Positions 45,178 to 53,777 of a stretch of DNA of 64,000 nt are shown one piece after another. The first letter of the stretch is position 1. Every line of letters starts with the position of its first letter. Origin of the DNA: Saprospiraceae bacterium. GTDB taxonomy: Bacteria > Bacteroidota > Bacteroidia > Chitinophagales > Saprospiraceae. Position numbers and translations under genes: made by a program. Location: positions 44,844-108,843 of the forward strand of contig JABSSL010000080.1 of the NCBI GenBank assembly GCA_013214355.1. The letters run 5' to 3'. The notes under the pieces were generated by a model, which saw nothing but the letters and a program-made list of their open reading frames with translations, searched no databases and had not been told where the DNA came from.

Positions 45178-47775
45178 TTAGAACTGAGAATAGTATTGCT
45201 TCAACTGTCCATTGGTTTCATTCTTTTTGATCTCCTCAATAATGACTGTTACTGCTTTGGCTGTCTCCAAATCTCCTCCCTCAGTAAGTATGCTACGCAT
45301 GCTATCTAGAGATCGGGTGGCGCCAAAACGACGATAAAGCGATTCGTTCAAGTCTAGGGCGGTAGCCTGAATATCTTTTGCTGTTTTCAAGGCCTGTTCA
45401 GCGCCAATTCCTGCAGCTAAGGTCTGGTAGCTATCGTAAAAACTCATGGCTTGATAGCCATCAATTTTCCCCTTATTCTCTTCGAAGTAGGACAAATATT
45501 CCGCCTTCCCCGTATTGGCAAACACGCCACTAACTGCCTCAATGATATCTCCACTCTTGTCATCTTTCATTTTTGTAGCATACTCAATGGCCTTCTCTTG
45601 ATTGGTTTCAGATAAAGCCGTAAGAGCGGCAGCAATTGGAGGATAAGCCTTTTCTTTTTCTATTACCTTAGCAGCGATTGCTCCCAACTCCGCATCTTCC
45701 GCCTCTAACAGCTTGTAAATTGCTCCAGCCCTCAACTCTGAATGGCCTCCCTTTTCTGCAATCTCTCTGAAAGCAGTCGTATTATTCGCGTCCGGACTTA
45801 CCTGTTGTAGCGCAATCATCTGAACAACCCAAAAAGGATCCTCCAACGCCTTATTCATCAAGGCTTGTACGGCTGGATCTTCCTTTTCTGGTTCTAGCTT
45901 CTGAATGGCTTCTAATCGATCTATGAAAGAAGGAGCATGCTCAAACTGAAATGCCAGTTCTTCTTTGCTCTTATTGCTTTCTTGGATGGCTAAAATGGCT
46001 TTCTCTGGATCAAAATTAATTAAGCTAGGCTTTTCAGCGGCCGGAAAACGGAAGCTTTGCTTACGCTCTTTTACCCAGATCGGATAATTTGTCTTCTCCC
46101 CAGATGCCATATATACATCGACACTGGTGGGTAGTTGGAATATAGCTGGACTGGTTTCCGGGTTTTGTGTTTGCTCCACCGTTAGAATCGCCTCTTTTGC
46201 CTCCGCATCATAATCGTAGCTGAGTGAGATCTCTGGATGCCCTTGCTCCAGATACCATTGATTAAAGAACCAATTCAAATCTTCGCCGGTAACCGCTTCG
46301 AAGGCAAGCCTTAAATGGTGTACTTCAACAGCTTGGTAGGCATTATCTACTAAGTATTTATTCAGACTGGCAAAGAAGGCGTCATCTCCAACATATTTGC
46401 GCAATATATGCAATACCGAACCACCTTTGTTATAGCTATGTGCGTCAAACATGTCCTCCTTATCCAAGTGTTCAAAGTGAATCAAAGGGTGTACAGCGTT
46501 CTGTGCAGAACCAAAGTATCCCCCCCACTCTTCTAGCATGTGAAAATCCGCCGCATCACGACCATACTTATGCTCCATCCACAAATACTCACTATAATTA
46601 GCAAAACCTTCATTCATTGTTAAGTTCGCCCAACTCTCACAAGTCACATAGTCTCCAAACCAATGGTGGAACATTTCATGTGCTACAATTTTATCATTGT
46701 GATTGTCGATCAACTCCCTACTATGCTTTTGCACGAAATCACCAAAGATCACTGCAGATGTATTCTCCATGGCTCCGGACACATAGTCTCTTACCACAAT
46801 TTGTGCATACTTAGCCCAAGGATACTTTAGTCCTAATATGTCAGAGAAAAAACTTAGCATCTCTGGAGTATGTCCAAAAATATCCTTTGCTGAAGCTTCA
46901 TATGCTGGCTCCACATAATAGCTTAGCGGAATACCCTCCCATTCCTCTTTTACCACAGCGAATTCACCGATAGCCAACATAAAGAGATATGGAGCATGGG
47001 GCAATTCCATTTTCCAATAATCTGTACGCATGCCATTCCCCTTAGGCTCAGAAGAAACTAAAATGCCATTACTTAGCGTCTCGAATCTATCTTGCACCGT
47101 TAGGAAAACTTCCTGTGTGCAACGTTCATTTGGCTTATCAATGGTAGGAAACCACCGGGAATTCCATTCCGTTTCCCCTTGCGTCCAAATTTGTTGTGGC
47201 TTAAGCGGTTCTTCCTTTCTTGGATTAATAAAAAACAAGCCTTGGTCAGACTGGATAGCAGCACTCCCGCCTGTTGCTGCCGGATGTGCAACGTATGTTA
47301 TAACGATAGTGTAGGATTCGTCCTTCTTGTATTCTTTATCTAATTGAACTACGATATGCTTCTTATCGTAGGAGTATTCCAGTTCTTTTCCTGTACCGGC
47401 TAAAGCAATCTTGCTAATTTCGAAATCTTTAGCATCGAGTACGAGGCTATCTGTAGGGTAGAATAATGGTTCTAATGTCAAAGATGCCGTTCCAATTACT
47501 TCTTCTTTATCCCAGTCAAAACGCAAATCTAGCTTCGTATGAATGAGATCATTTACACGACGATAACTCGCATTATATCTTGGTAACTCGTAACTAACTT
47601 CCTGTGTTTCCTCCGCCTCTTCGGGCTCATCAATACGAGGAGCCGAAACAACCATAGTATCCAATAATCTCTGCTCTATTTCCTCACTTGGGGTATCGAC
47701 AGTGATGGCTTTTTTTGGGGTATTGCAAGCAACACTCAAGAGTAGCATGCCCAATACAGTGATCCAATGCTTCAT
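45178..47775 (-). CDS. M1-family aminopeptidase lipoprotein
   Basis: 865 residues from MKHWITVLGMLLLSVACNTP; lipobox SVAC with C17 acylated. The M1 peptidase core has the exopeptidase signature GAMENTSAVIF and the zinc site HEMFHHWFGDY (HExxH at about 365) with the third ligand Glu in NEGFANYSEYLW. Such enzymes trim N-terminal residues from peptides. The N-terminal beta domain starts at about 60 (YNASYRRVNDLIHTKLDLRF). From about 600 on are helical HEAT-like repeats (ALMNKALEDPFWVVQMIALQ). The residues after the lipobox hold no aspartate at +2, so outer-membrane placement is expected. Facing the periplasm or surface cannot be told. Confidence 0.93.
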   Translation of the reverse strand: MKHWITVLGMLLLSVACNTPKKAITVDTPSEEIEQRLLDTMVVSAPRIDEPEEAEETQEVSYELPRYNASYRRVNDLIHTKLDLRFDWDKEEVIGTASLTLEPLFYPTDSLVLDAKDFEISKIALAGTGKELEYSYDKKHIVVQLDKEYKKDESYTIVITYVAHPAATGGSAAIQSDQGLFFINPRKEEPLKPQQIWTQGETEWNSRWFPTIDKPNERCTQEVFLTVQDRFETLSNGILVSSEPKGNGMRTDYWKMELPHAPYLFMLAIGEFAVVKEEWEGIPLSYYVEPAYEASAKDIFGHTPEMLSFFSDILGLKYPWAKYAQIVVRDYVSGAMENTSAVIFGDFVQKHSRELIDNHNDKIVAHEMFHHWFGDYVTCESWANLTMNEGFANYSEYLWMEHKYGRDAADFHMLEEWGGYFGSAQNAVHPLIHFEHLDKEDMFDAHSYNKGGSVLHILRKYVGDDAFFASLNKYLVDNAYQAVEVHHLRLAFEAVTGEDLNWFFNQWYLEQGHPEISLSYDYDAEAKEAILTVEQTQNPETSPAIFQLPTSVDVYMASGEKTNYPIWVKERKQSFRFPAAEKPSLINFDPEKAILAIQESNKSKEELAFQFEHAPSFIDRLEAIQKLEPEKEDPAVQALMNKALEDPFWVVQMIALQQVSPDANNTTAFREIAEKGGHSELRAGAIYKLLEAEDAELGAIAAKVIEKEKAYPPIAAALTALSETNQEKAIEYATKMKDDKSGDIIEAVSGVFANTGKAEYLSYFEENKGKIDGYQAMSFYDSYQTLAAGIGAEQALKTAKDIQATALDLNESLYRRFGATRSLDSMRSILTEGGDLETAKAVTVIIEEIKKNETNGQLKQYYSQF

Positions 47776-47885
47776 TGAAGGCTTTAATTTTATAAGAATT
47801 AAAATGAGAATCAATCAATAACAAGATAGGCTACCTACCAAGAGCAGGTTTGTCCATATCCTGCTAATTTAAACGTCATTAAGCG

Positions 47886-48665
47886 TTAGTTATTGATCTC
47901 TTTGGCTGTGACTTCATCCAAAAAGGACTCCAAGTGTCGATTAAAGACATCTGGATGCTCCATCATAGGGGCATGGCCACATTTATCTACAAATATTAGG
48001 CGAGAATTTTCAAGTAGCTCATTAAATTTCTCGCCAACAAAGGGAGGCGTGATTTGATCTTGCTTGCCCCAGATTAATAGGGTAGGTGTGGTGATTTGAT
48101 GAAGCTTATCTCCTAGGTTATGACGAACAGCTGATTTAGCCGTAGCGACTACACGGATCGCTTTATTTCGATCATTAACAATATCAAAAACTTCATCTAC
48201 CAAGGCTTTGCCAGCAACTTTAGGATCGTAAAAGGTTCCTTCCGTTTTTCTGCGAATAAATTCATAGTCTCCTCTTTTGGGGAAACTAGTACCCATCGCA
48301 CTTTCAAATAAGCCAGAGCTTCCTGTGAGGGTAATGGATGCCACATTTTGAGGGTGTACCAGGGAATATAATAAGGCAATATGCCCACCCAGAGAATTTC
48401 CTAGTATATGGATTTTATCAAATCCTTTATGTGTAACAAAGTCCGCTACATAATCAACCAAACCGCCAACAGATACTTTACGAATAGGCAAGTCAAAAAT
48501 CGGTAAGATTGGGACAATGACATTGTATTTACCTGCAAAGTGCTTGATGATACCTTCGAAATTACTTAAGGCACCAAATAAGCCATGAAGAAGAACAAGG
48601 TGCTCATCACTACCTCTAGATTCGACGTACTTAAACCTCCCCTCCTCAATAATATCGTAGTTCAT
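47886..48665 (-). CDS. Alpha/beta hydrolase
   Basis: 259 residues. Oxyanion segment LVLLHGLFGALSN at about 23-35, nucleophile S91 in ILGNSLGGHIALL, acid in LIWGKQDQITPPFVGE and His in FVDKCGHAPMMEHP. The fold matches MhpC/BioH-like esterases; the substrate is unknown. No signal peptide. It lies 110 bp upstream of the M1 peptidase on the same strand and could be cotranscribed. Confidence 0.9.
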   Translation of the reverse strand: MNYDIIEEGRFKYVESRGSDEHLVLLHGLFGALSNFEGIIKHFAGKYNVIVPILPIFDLPIRKVSVGGLVDYVADFVTHKGFDKIHILGNSLGGHIALLYSLVHPQNVASITLTGSSGLFESAMGTSFPKRGDYEFIRRKTEGTFYDPKVAGKALVDEVFDIVNDRNKAIRVVATAKSAVRHNLGDKLHQITTPTLLIWGKQDQITPPFVGEKFNELLENSRLIFVDKCGHAPMMEHPDVFNRHLESFLDEVTAKEINN

Positions 48666-49065
48666 TTAAAATGTACTTTTAAAAAACAATACAGCAGCAA
48701 CGGTCATCACACAAGCAATTATGTCAAGCTGCCTAATGTGCAAAAATAGCTTTTTTCTCCTTTTCCAACAATGTAAGGGCTCTACTGTTCTTCCTTTTTC
48801 ATTGTTCTCTCCTCTTCCGTCCGATAAAATCCCGAGAGTGCTTCAAATTTCTTCTGAAAGTACCGGTCAAAACAGACTCTCTAAGTACCTCAGATAGGCT
48901 TAAATACTGATAGTTAGCCCCTTCAGCAAGAAGCGTTTAAGAAGTAATTTTTGTATCTTATCTTTGTTTAATTGAAAAAATATCTATTGATTTGCAGTGT
49001 AGAAAGGATTTGTGCCCTTTTCTACCCCATTATTTTTGAATAAACTTTTTATCATCTTAAATTAA
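48666..49065. other. 400-bp intergenic region, promoter of OmpA lipoprotein
   Basis: It separates the leftward hydrolase from the rightward OmpA lipoprotein. TATCTTTG at 48959-48966 is a candidate -7 element. No small gene or repeat was found. Confidence 0.35.
48959..48966 (+). promoter_or_regulatory. Candidate -7 element for OmpA lipoprotein
   Basis: TATCTTTG matches TAnnTTTG, about 100 bp before the start. The -33 element is not clear. Confidence 0.35.
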
Positions 49066-49827
49066 ATGAACATGCGTCTAGTAGTAAAATTACTGGTTCT
49101 ATGTCTTACCGTTGGGGCGTTTCAATCTTGTGTTTCTAAAAAGAAATATGATGAGTTGGAAGCTGCAAAAGCTGCTACTGATCAAGCATTAGCTGAAACT
49201 CAGGCTCAAGTGAAAACTTTATCTGAAGAAAAAGATGCTCTTGCTGCTGAGATGGAATCTGAGAAAACTCGTTTGAACGGCGAAATCAGTTCTATCAAGT
49301 CTGACCTGGACGCTACCAAAAGCCAAGTTGCTCAGGTAGAAGAAAAGTTGCAGATGACTGAAAAAGAGCTTACCGCTTTGAAAGAGCAAATTGACGGTGT
49401 TTTCAATGCTTACTCTGGTAGTGGCATGTCTCTAGAAGATCGTGACGGTCGCTTGTACGTAGTTACAGGTTCTAAGCTTCGTTACAACTCTGGTTCTTCT
49501 AGATTGTCAAAAGAAGAGCGTGAAGCAGTTGATGCTTTAGCGGAAGTATTGAAAGCTACTCCTGCTGCTAAAATCATGATTGAAGGTCACACCGACAACG
49601 TACCTTTCAAGGCAGGTATGGGAGACAACTGGGACTTGAGCTATCGTCGTGCTAAAGCAGTTGTTACTCGTTTGATCAAAAAAGGTGTTGAACCTGGCCA
49701 GCTGAGTATTGCAGGTCGTGGTGATTCTATGCCAGCTGCTGACAACGGTACATCTGAAGGAAAAGCTGAGAACAGAAGAACGGTAATCGTTCCTAATCCA
49801 GATCTTGGAGTACTAAAAGGTAACTAA
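49066..49827 (+). CDS. OmpA-family lipoprotein with coiled coil
   Basis: 253 residues. Signal with lipobox FQSC (C22). A heptad coiled coil covers about 25-112 (KKKYDELEAAKAATDQALAE, and KSDLDATKSQVAQVEEKL). The OmpA domain is about 125-250: LRYNSGSSRLSKEEREAVD, MIEGHTDNVPFK, DLSYRRAKAVVTRL, NRRTVIVPNPD. It links outer membrane and peptidoglycan; the coil gives reach. Codon use here is strongly biased toward common codons, as expected of an abundant envelope protein. A compact terminator follows. Confidence 0.93.
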   Translation: MNMRLVVKLLVLCLTVGAFQSCVSKKKYDELEAAKAATDQALAETQAQVKTLSEEKDALAAEMESEKTRLNGEISSIKSDLDATKSQVAQVEEKLQMTEKELTALKEQIDGVFNAYSGSGMSLEDRDGRLYVVTGSKLRYNSGSSRLSKEEREAVDALAEVLKATPAAKIMIEGHTDNVPFKAGMGDNWDLSYRRAKAVVTRLIKKGVEPGQLSIAGRGDSMPAADNGTSEGKAENRRTVIVPNPDLGVLKGN

Positions 49828-49872
49828 TCCAGAGCTTACACTCTGAATTATAATATACTTACTGATACTACT

Positions 49873-49898
49873 AGGGCTGACAGCGTGCTGTCAGCCCT
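49873..49898 (+). terminator. Intrinsic terminator
   Basis: AGGGCTGACAG (49873-49883) and CTGTCAGCCCT (49888-49898) form an 11-bp GC-rich stem with loop CGTG, followed by TTCTTTTTC. Confidence 0.85.
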
Positions 49899-49949
49899 TT
49901 CTTTTTCCCACCTAAGCTCCGCTCCTTAGCTGTACTTCTCTTCTCCGAT

Positions 49950-50873
49950 CTAAGATATCACGTATGAATGGCTAATGGCTAGTTCCTCCAAGGTGAAGAC
50001 CTTGAATTCATCTGCTATGGGCTCCTTAGCTACCACTTCGGGCGCTCCTGGTCGATTCTTCTCTTCCTTGATAGCAATCCCTAACGCTTGATACATTTGC
50101 CGATACTGTTCCAGGCGCCAGCGGTTTTGTGGCTGTACATCATTATCAATCCATTTCCAGTTTTGCTCCGAAAAACGTAGAAAGTGATAAATGCTAATTT
50201 TACGATCTAGATGAGCAAAATGGTCAGACATATCTATGAAATGACTCATCACACCATCCTCTGCTAAGATCCGTTTGAACTCTAACAAGATCTCTCGTAA
50301 TATATGTGGATAGATATGTTCAAAAGTATTATTGGAGGTGATTAATTGGATACTATGGTCTGCTAGGTCGAGCTGACGAGCATCTTTGACTAGGTAAGTC
50401 AGATTTAGCTGACTAAGCAATTCTTCAAAACTTAAATGATCCGCTTCTGCTAGAAGCTGGCGAGCCTTTTCTAAGCGTTCGGGTAGTGGGGTGAGATAAG
50501 GTTTGAGTGTGCCGGCCTGCTCCCACTCCAGGTAACGTTCGAGAGTCAGACATAAATTGGCCTTATTCATTAAGGCGCTAATATCTACCGTAAACATGTG
50601 TTTGGCACCAGCCAAAAATAGCCCAATTGGCACTACAGGGTACCACCCTGTACCTAACTCCAACGTTTTACCATTGGCTAGGCCGCCTTGATATTTTTGA
50701 AAAAAGTGAAGATGTTCCTTCAAATGTATGAGACGGTCTTCAAAATACAAGCTGGATAGCTGTACCCCTTTAGTGACATACTTCTGAAATAGATAGTTGA
50801 TCCGATGTTTATAGGGCAAGAGTGATATACCTTTTTGCACCACTGCCTTTAAAACCCACTTACTCATCTTCAT
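49950..50873 (-). CDS. Class I SAM-dependent methyltransferase
   Basis: 307 residues. The SAM loop is LELGTGWYPVVPIGLFLAGA (about 68-87), the acidic strand end FTVDISALM, and a QLITSNNTFEHIYPHILREI segment that resembles the motif of methyltransferase type 11 proteins. The N-terminal 60 residues are helical and basic. Substrate unknown; no neighbour suggests one. Confidence 0.8.
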   Translation of the reverse strand: MKMSKWVLKAVVQKGISLLPYKHRINYLFQKYVTKGVQLSSLYFEDRLIHLKEHLHFFQKYQGGLANGKTLELGTGWYPVVPIGLFLAGAKHMFTVDISALMNKANLCLTLERYLEWEQAGTLKPYLTPLPERLEKARQLLAEADHLSFEELLSQLNLTYLVKDARQLDLADHSIQLITSNNTFEHIYPHILREILLEFKRILAEDGVMSHFIDMSDHFAHLDRKISIYHFLRFSEQNWKWIDNDVQPQNRWRLEQYRQMYQALGIAIKEEKNRPGAPEVVAKEPIADEFKVFTLEELAISHSYVIS

Positions 50874-51014
50874 TAGTTGTTCCCATCAATGGATCGCAAA
50901 GGTAATAGAACCAGTTTACATTTATGATTATTAAAGAAACGTTAAACGCGCTACCTTATATACCGGAGAAGTCAAAGTATTGTTAAGCAGCTTTTTAGAG
51001 CTGGTATTGCCTCT

Positions 51015-51022
51015 TATATTTG
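51015..51022 (+). promoter_or_regulatory. Candidate -7 element for M48 peptidase
   Basis: TATATTTG matches TAnnTTTG and lies 22 bp before the peptidase start, so the leader would be short. Confidence 0.35.
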
Positions 51023-51043
51023 CTCATAGAAAGCAATCATCAT

Positions 51044-51838
51044 ATGAAAAAACCCAATACCCTAGCTCGCTATATTGGCTATTTTGTGCTACTCGCTACT
51101 TTGTGTTCCTGTGCCAGTTACAATTTTTACACGCCAAGGCATGATCAGCGCTTAGGAGATAAGATGAAACGGGAAATAGAAAGCTCCCCAACTCTATATC
51201 CAATCCTAGCGGAGGCTGATCACCAGAGAATCTATGATTACGTTAACGGAATCGTCGACACCTTGCTTAATACGGGCTTAATAAGATTTAAGGATGAGTT
51301 TGCTTGGGAAGTAATGCTGCTAGATGATGCAGATGTCTTGAACGCCTTCGTTGCGCCAGGAGGCTACATCTACATTTATACAGGCCTAATCAAGTATCTG
51401 GAATCAGAAGACCAATTGGCAGGTGTAATTGCGCATGAGATGGCACATGCCGACTTGCGACATGCCAGCAGACAAATGAGTCAAAAAAGTAGTTTATCTA
51501 CTGTACTTGCAGTAGCAGGCGGAGCTACAGGAACCGGTTACTTGACGGATATTGGTAGTTCTCTCGTTTCATTGAAGTTCAGCCGCAGTTTCGAAAAAGA
51601 AGCAGATCGAATGGCCATACGTCTCTTGTGTGCAACTGACTATCAGGCTGATGGTTTGGCTGGTTTTTTTGAAAGGCTACAATCAATCGGAGATAAAAGA
51701 CCTCCTGCTTTTCTAAGCACACATCCAAATCCGAGGAAAAGAGTAGAGAAGATAAAGAAAAGTGCGGCTGAACTAAACTGTCAAGGCAGCAAGACTAACC
51801 GCAGAACCTATCAGCGTATGAAACGTTGGCTGCGATAA
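51044..51838 (+). CDS. M48-family metalloprotease lipoprotein (BepA/LoiP-like)
   Basis: 264 residues from MKKPNTLARYIGYFVLLATL; lipobox-like LCSC with C23. Zinc site HEMAH at 131-135 and the third ligand Glu in SFEKEADRMAIRL. The NAFVAPGGYIYIYTGLI segment is typical of the M48B/C quality-control proteases of the outer membrane. It probably degrades misfolded periplasmic or outer-membrane proteins. The gene ends 6 bp from the convergent kptA. Confidence 0.9.
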   Translation: MKKPNTLARYIGYFVLLATLCSCASYNFYTPRHDQRLGDKMKREIESSPTLYPILAEADHQRIYDYVNGIVDTLLNTGLIRFKDEFAWEVMLLDDADVLNAFVAPGGYIYIYTGLIKYLESEDQLAGVIAHEMAHADLRHASRQMSQKSSLSTVLAVAGGATGTGYLTDIGSSLVSLKFSRSFEKEADRMAIRLLCATDYQADGLAGFFERLQSIGDKRPPAFLSTHPNPRKRVEKIKKSAAELNCQGSKTNRRTYQRMKRWLR

Positions 51839-51844
51839 CAATCC

Positions 51845-52390
51845 CTACTGCCTATCTGCCCTCGACAGGAAATCTACGGGAACATGTTCCGTAAGCCAGA
51901 CTCCATTCTCCGAAACAAAGAATTTATAGCCTTGCTGATGCATAGTTTGTGCATCTACTGCTAAGATGGTAGGCTTCCCATGTCGACTACCCACCTTGGT
52001 TGCTGTGACTATATCTAACGAAAGATGTACATGCTGTCGACTGCCCCGAATCAGCCCTTTTTCCATAATGGAATCTATGAATCGTGTGGCAGTGCCATGA
52101 AAGAGCACGGCAGGTGGCACACTAGGGTCCAGTGCCAAATCAATATTAATCGAATGGCCTTGATTGGCTCTTATCCGACGGTTAGGAAGGTCAAGGCGAA
52201 AGCGCTGCTTATCGTTGTTGGCTACTACGGATTGGATGATGGATTCATCTACCTCCATACCTTTTCGCTGCATTTTCTCGATTATTTCATCCAGATCTGC
52301 CCAGCCTTGTTTGTCTAGTTCTATGGGAAGAGCCTCGGGTTTGTGTCGAAGTACGAGGCTTAGGAATTTACTAATACGTTTGGTGTTCAT
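51845..52390 (-). CDS. kptA: RNA 2'-phosphotransferase, Tpt1/KptA family
   Basis: 181 residues from MNTKRISKFLSLVLRHKPEA; the longer start adds 11 lysine-rich residues. KptA uses NAD+ to move a 2'-phosphate from RNA, releasing ADP-ribose 1'',2''-cyclic phosphate. The catalytic R-H-R-R set is visible: RHKPEALPI, LFHGTATRFIDSIMEKGL, and RQHVHLSLDI. In bacteria its physiological RNA is not known, since it lacks fungal-type tRNA splicing. It is monocistronic by orientation, convergent with M48. Confidence 0.94.
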   Translation of the reverse strand: MNTKRISKFLSLVLRHKPEALPIELDKQGWADLDEIIEKMQRKGMEVDESIIQSVVANNDKQRFRLDLPNRRIRANQGHSINIDLALDPSVPPAVLFHGTATRFIDSIMEKGLIRGSRQHVHLSLDIVTATKVGSRHGKPTILAVDAQTMHQQGYKFFVSENGVWLTEHVPVDFLSRADRQ

Positions 52391-52547
52391 GGTTTTTAGT
52401 TTTCTTTTGGTCTTTTCTGCCATTAACTATTGTGGTCCTACAAAAGTTCCCAATCCATTCTATCCCTACCCTGGATTTGTTATTGCTTAGCGGAAAGCCA
52501 AGTGTTGTACCGGTGTCTAAGCAAGTATTTTTTTGTTCATTTGTAAG

Positions 52548-53657
52548 ATGAACAATAGCTTCTTTAACAACTTGACCGAACCTACACTATTGCTAGATGA
52601 AAACAAGTGTAGACAGAATATCAAAGCCATGTGCGCTCGGGCTAAAGGTGCTGGCGTTAATTTCCGCCCACATTTCAAAACACATCAATCGCACGAAGTG
52701 GGAAGGTGGTTTCGGGCAGAAGGGGTAGAGAAGATTACAGTATCCTCTCCGCGAATGGCGGAATACTTCGCAGAAGATCACTGGAAAGACATTACCGTAG
52801 CCTTTCCGGTCAATATTCGAGAACTGAGTCGAATCAATGAATTGGCAAGTAAAATCCAACTGAACGTCCTGATAGAAAACGAGGAGAGCATTCAATATCT
52901 AACACAACATCTTCAGCATCCGGTCGGTGCCTTGCTCAAGATTGACATTGGCTATCACCGCACCGGTCTCAATCCTCAAAATGTACATCAGATTAGTTCA
53001 TTACTAAAAAGCATAGATGAATCAGACAAAATCAATGCCTTAGGCTTTTTGGGGCATGCAGGGCACAGTTATAAGGTAAGAGGAAGAGCAGCCATCCATA
53101 AGGTACATAAAGAGAGCCTCGCTCTGATCCGATCTTTGAAGGACAAGTTCCAAGAGGATTATCCACAATTAATGGTTTCCATTGGCGACACCCCCACTTG
53201 CAGTTGGGAGCAACAGTTTCAGGGAGCAGATGAAATACGCCCCGGCAACTTTGTCTTCTACGATTTAGCCCAATGGCGTATTGGCTCATGCCGTTTTGAT
53301 CAGATTGCTGTCGCTATGGCTTGTCCTGTTGTCGCCAAACATCCTGAACGAGGGCAGTTAGTCGTTTACGGAGGAGGAGTCCACTTTGCCAAGGATCAAT
53401 CTCATTTGCTGGATGGACAAACCACTTACTACGGACATGTAGTTCCTTTTCAAGAGGGGCACTGGGGTACCCCTAATGGTCAAAATTATATTGCATCCCT
53501 GTCCCAAGAGCATGGCATCATCCAGGTGCAAGCCGCAGTGATGGATCAATACCAAATTGGGGATTTCATCACCATACTCCCCATTCATTCCTGTATGGCG
53601 GCAAATGCTATGAAATCCTATCAAACACTCGACGGGAAGGTCTTGAGTAGGTTGTAA
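52548..53657 (+). CDS. D-threonine aldolase / D-serine dehydratase-like PLP enzyme
   Basis: 369 residues from MNNSFFNNLTEPTLLLDENK. Fold III (alanine-racemase-type) barrel: PLP lysine K44 in FRPHFKTHQSHEV, and phosphate-binding SIGDTPTC. The C-terminal metal site in PIHSCMAANAMK (His and Cys) is a signature of D-threonine aldolase and eukaryote-type D-serine dehydratase. It probably cleaves or deaminates a D-hydroxy amino acid. Stands alone. Confidence 0.88.
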   Translation: MNNSFFNNLTEPTLLLDENKCRQNIKAMCARAKGAGVNFRPHFKTHQSHEVGRWFRAEGVEKITVSSPRMAEYFAEDHWKDITVAFPVNIRELSRINELASKIQLNVLIENEESIQYLTQHLQHPVGALLKIDIGYHRTGLNPQNVHQISSLLKSIDESDKINALGFLGHAGHSYKVRGRAAIHKVHKESLALIRSLKDKFQEDYPQLMVSIGDTPTCSWEQQFQGADEIRPGNFVFYDLAQWRIGSCRFDQIAVAMACPVVAKHPERGQLVVYGGGVHFAKDQSHLLDGQTTYYGHVVPFQEGHWGTPNGQNYIASLSQEHGIIQVQAAVMDQYQIGDFITILPIHSCMAANAMKSYQTLDGKVLSRL

Positions 53658-53777
53658 AAGTGTGATAAACAATAGAAATACTTAGTCGAATAAAACAACT
53701 AGTTTCTCGAAAAAAGGGGCAGGAATTAAAGAAATACTATATTTAAATACTAACACATTGACCCTAAAATTCCTGTT

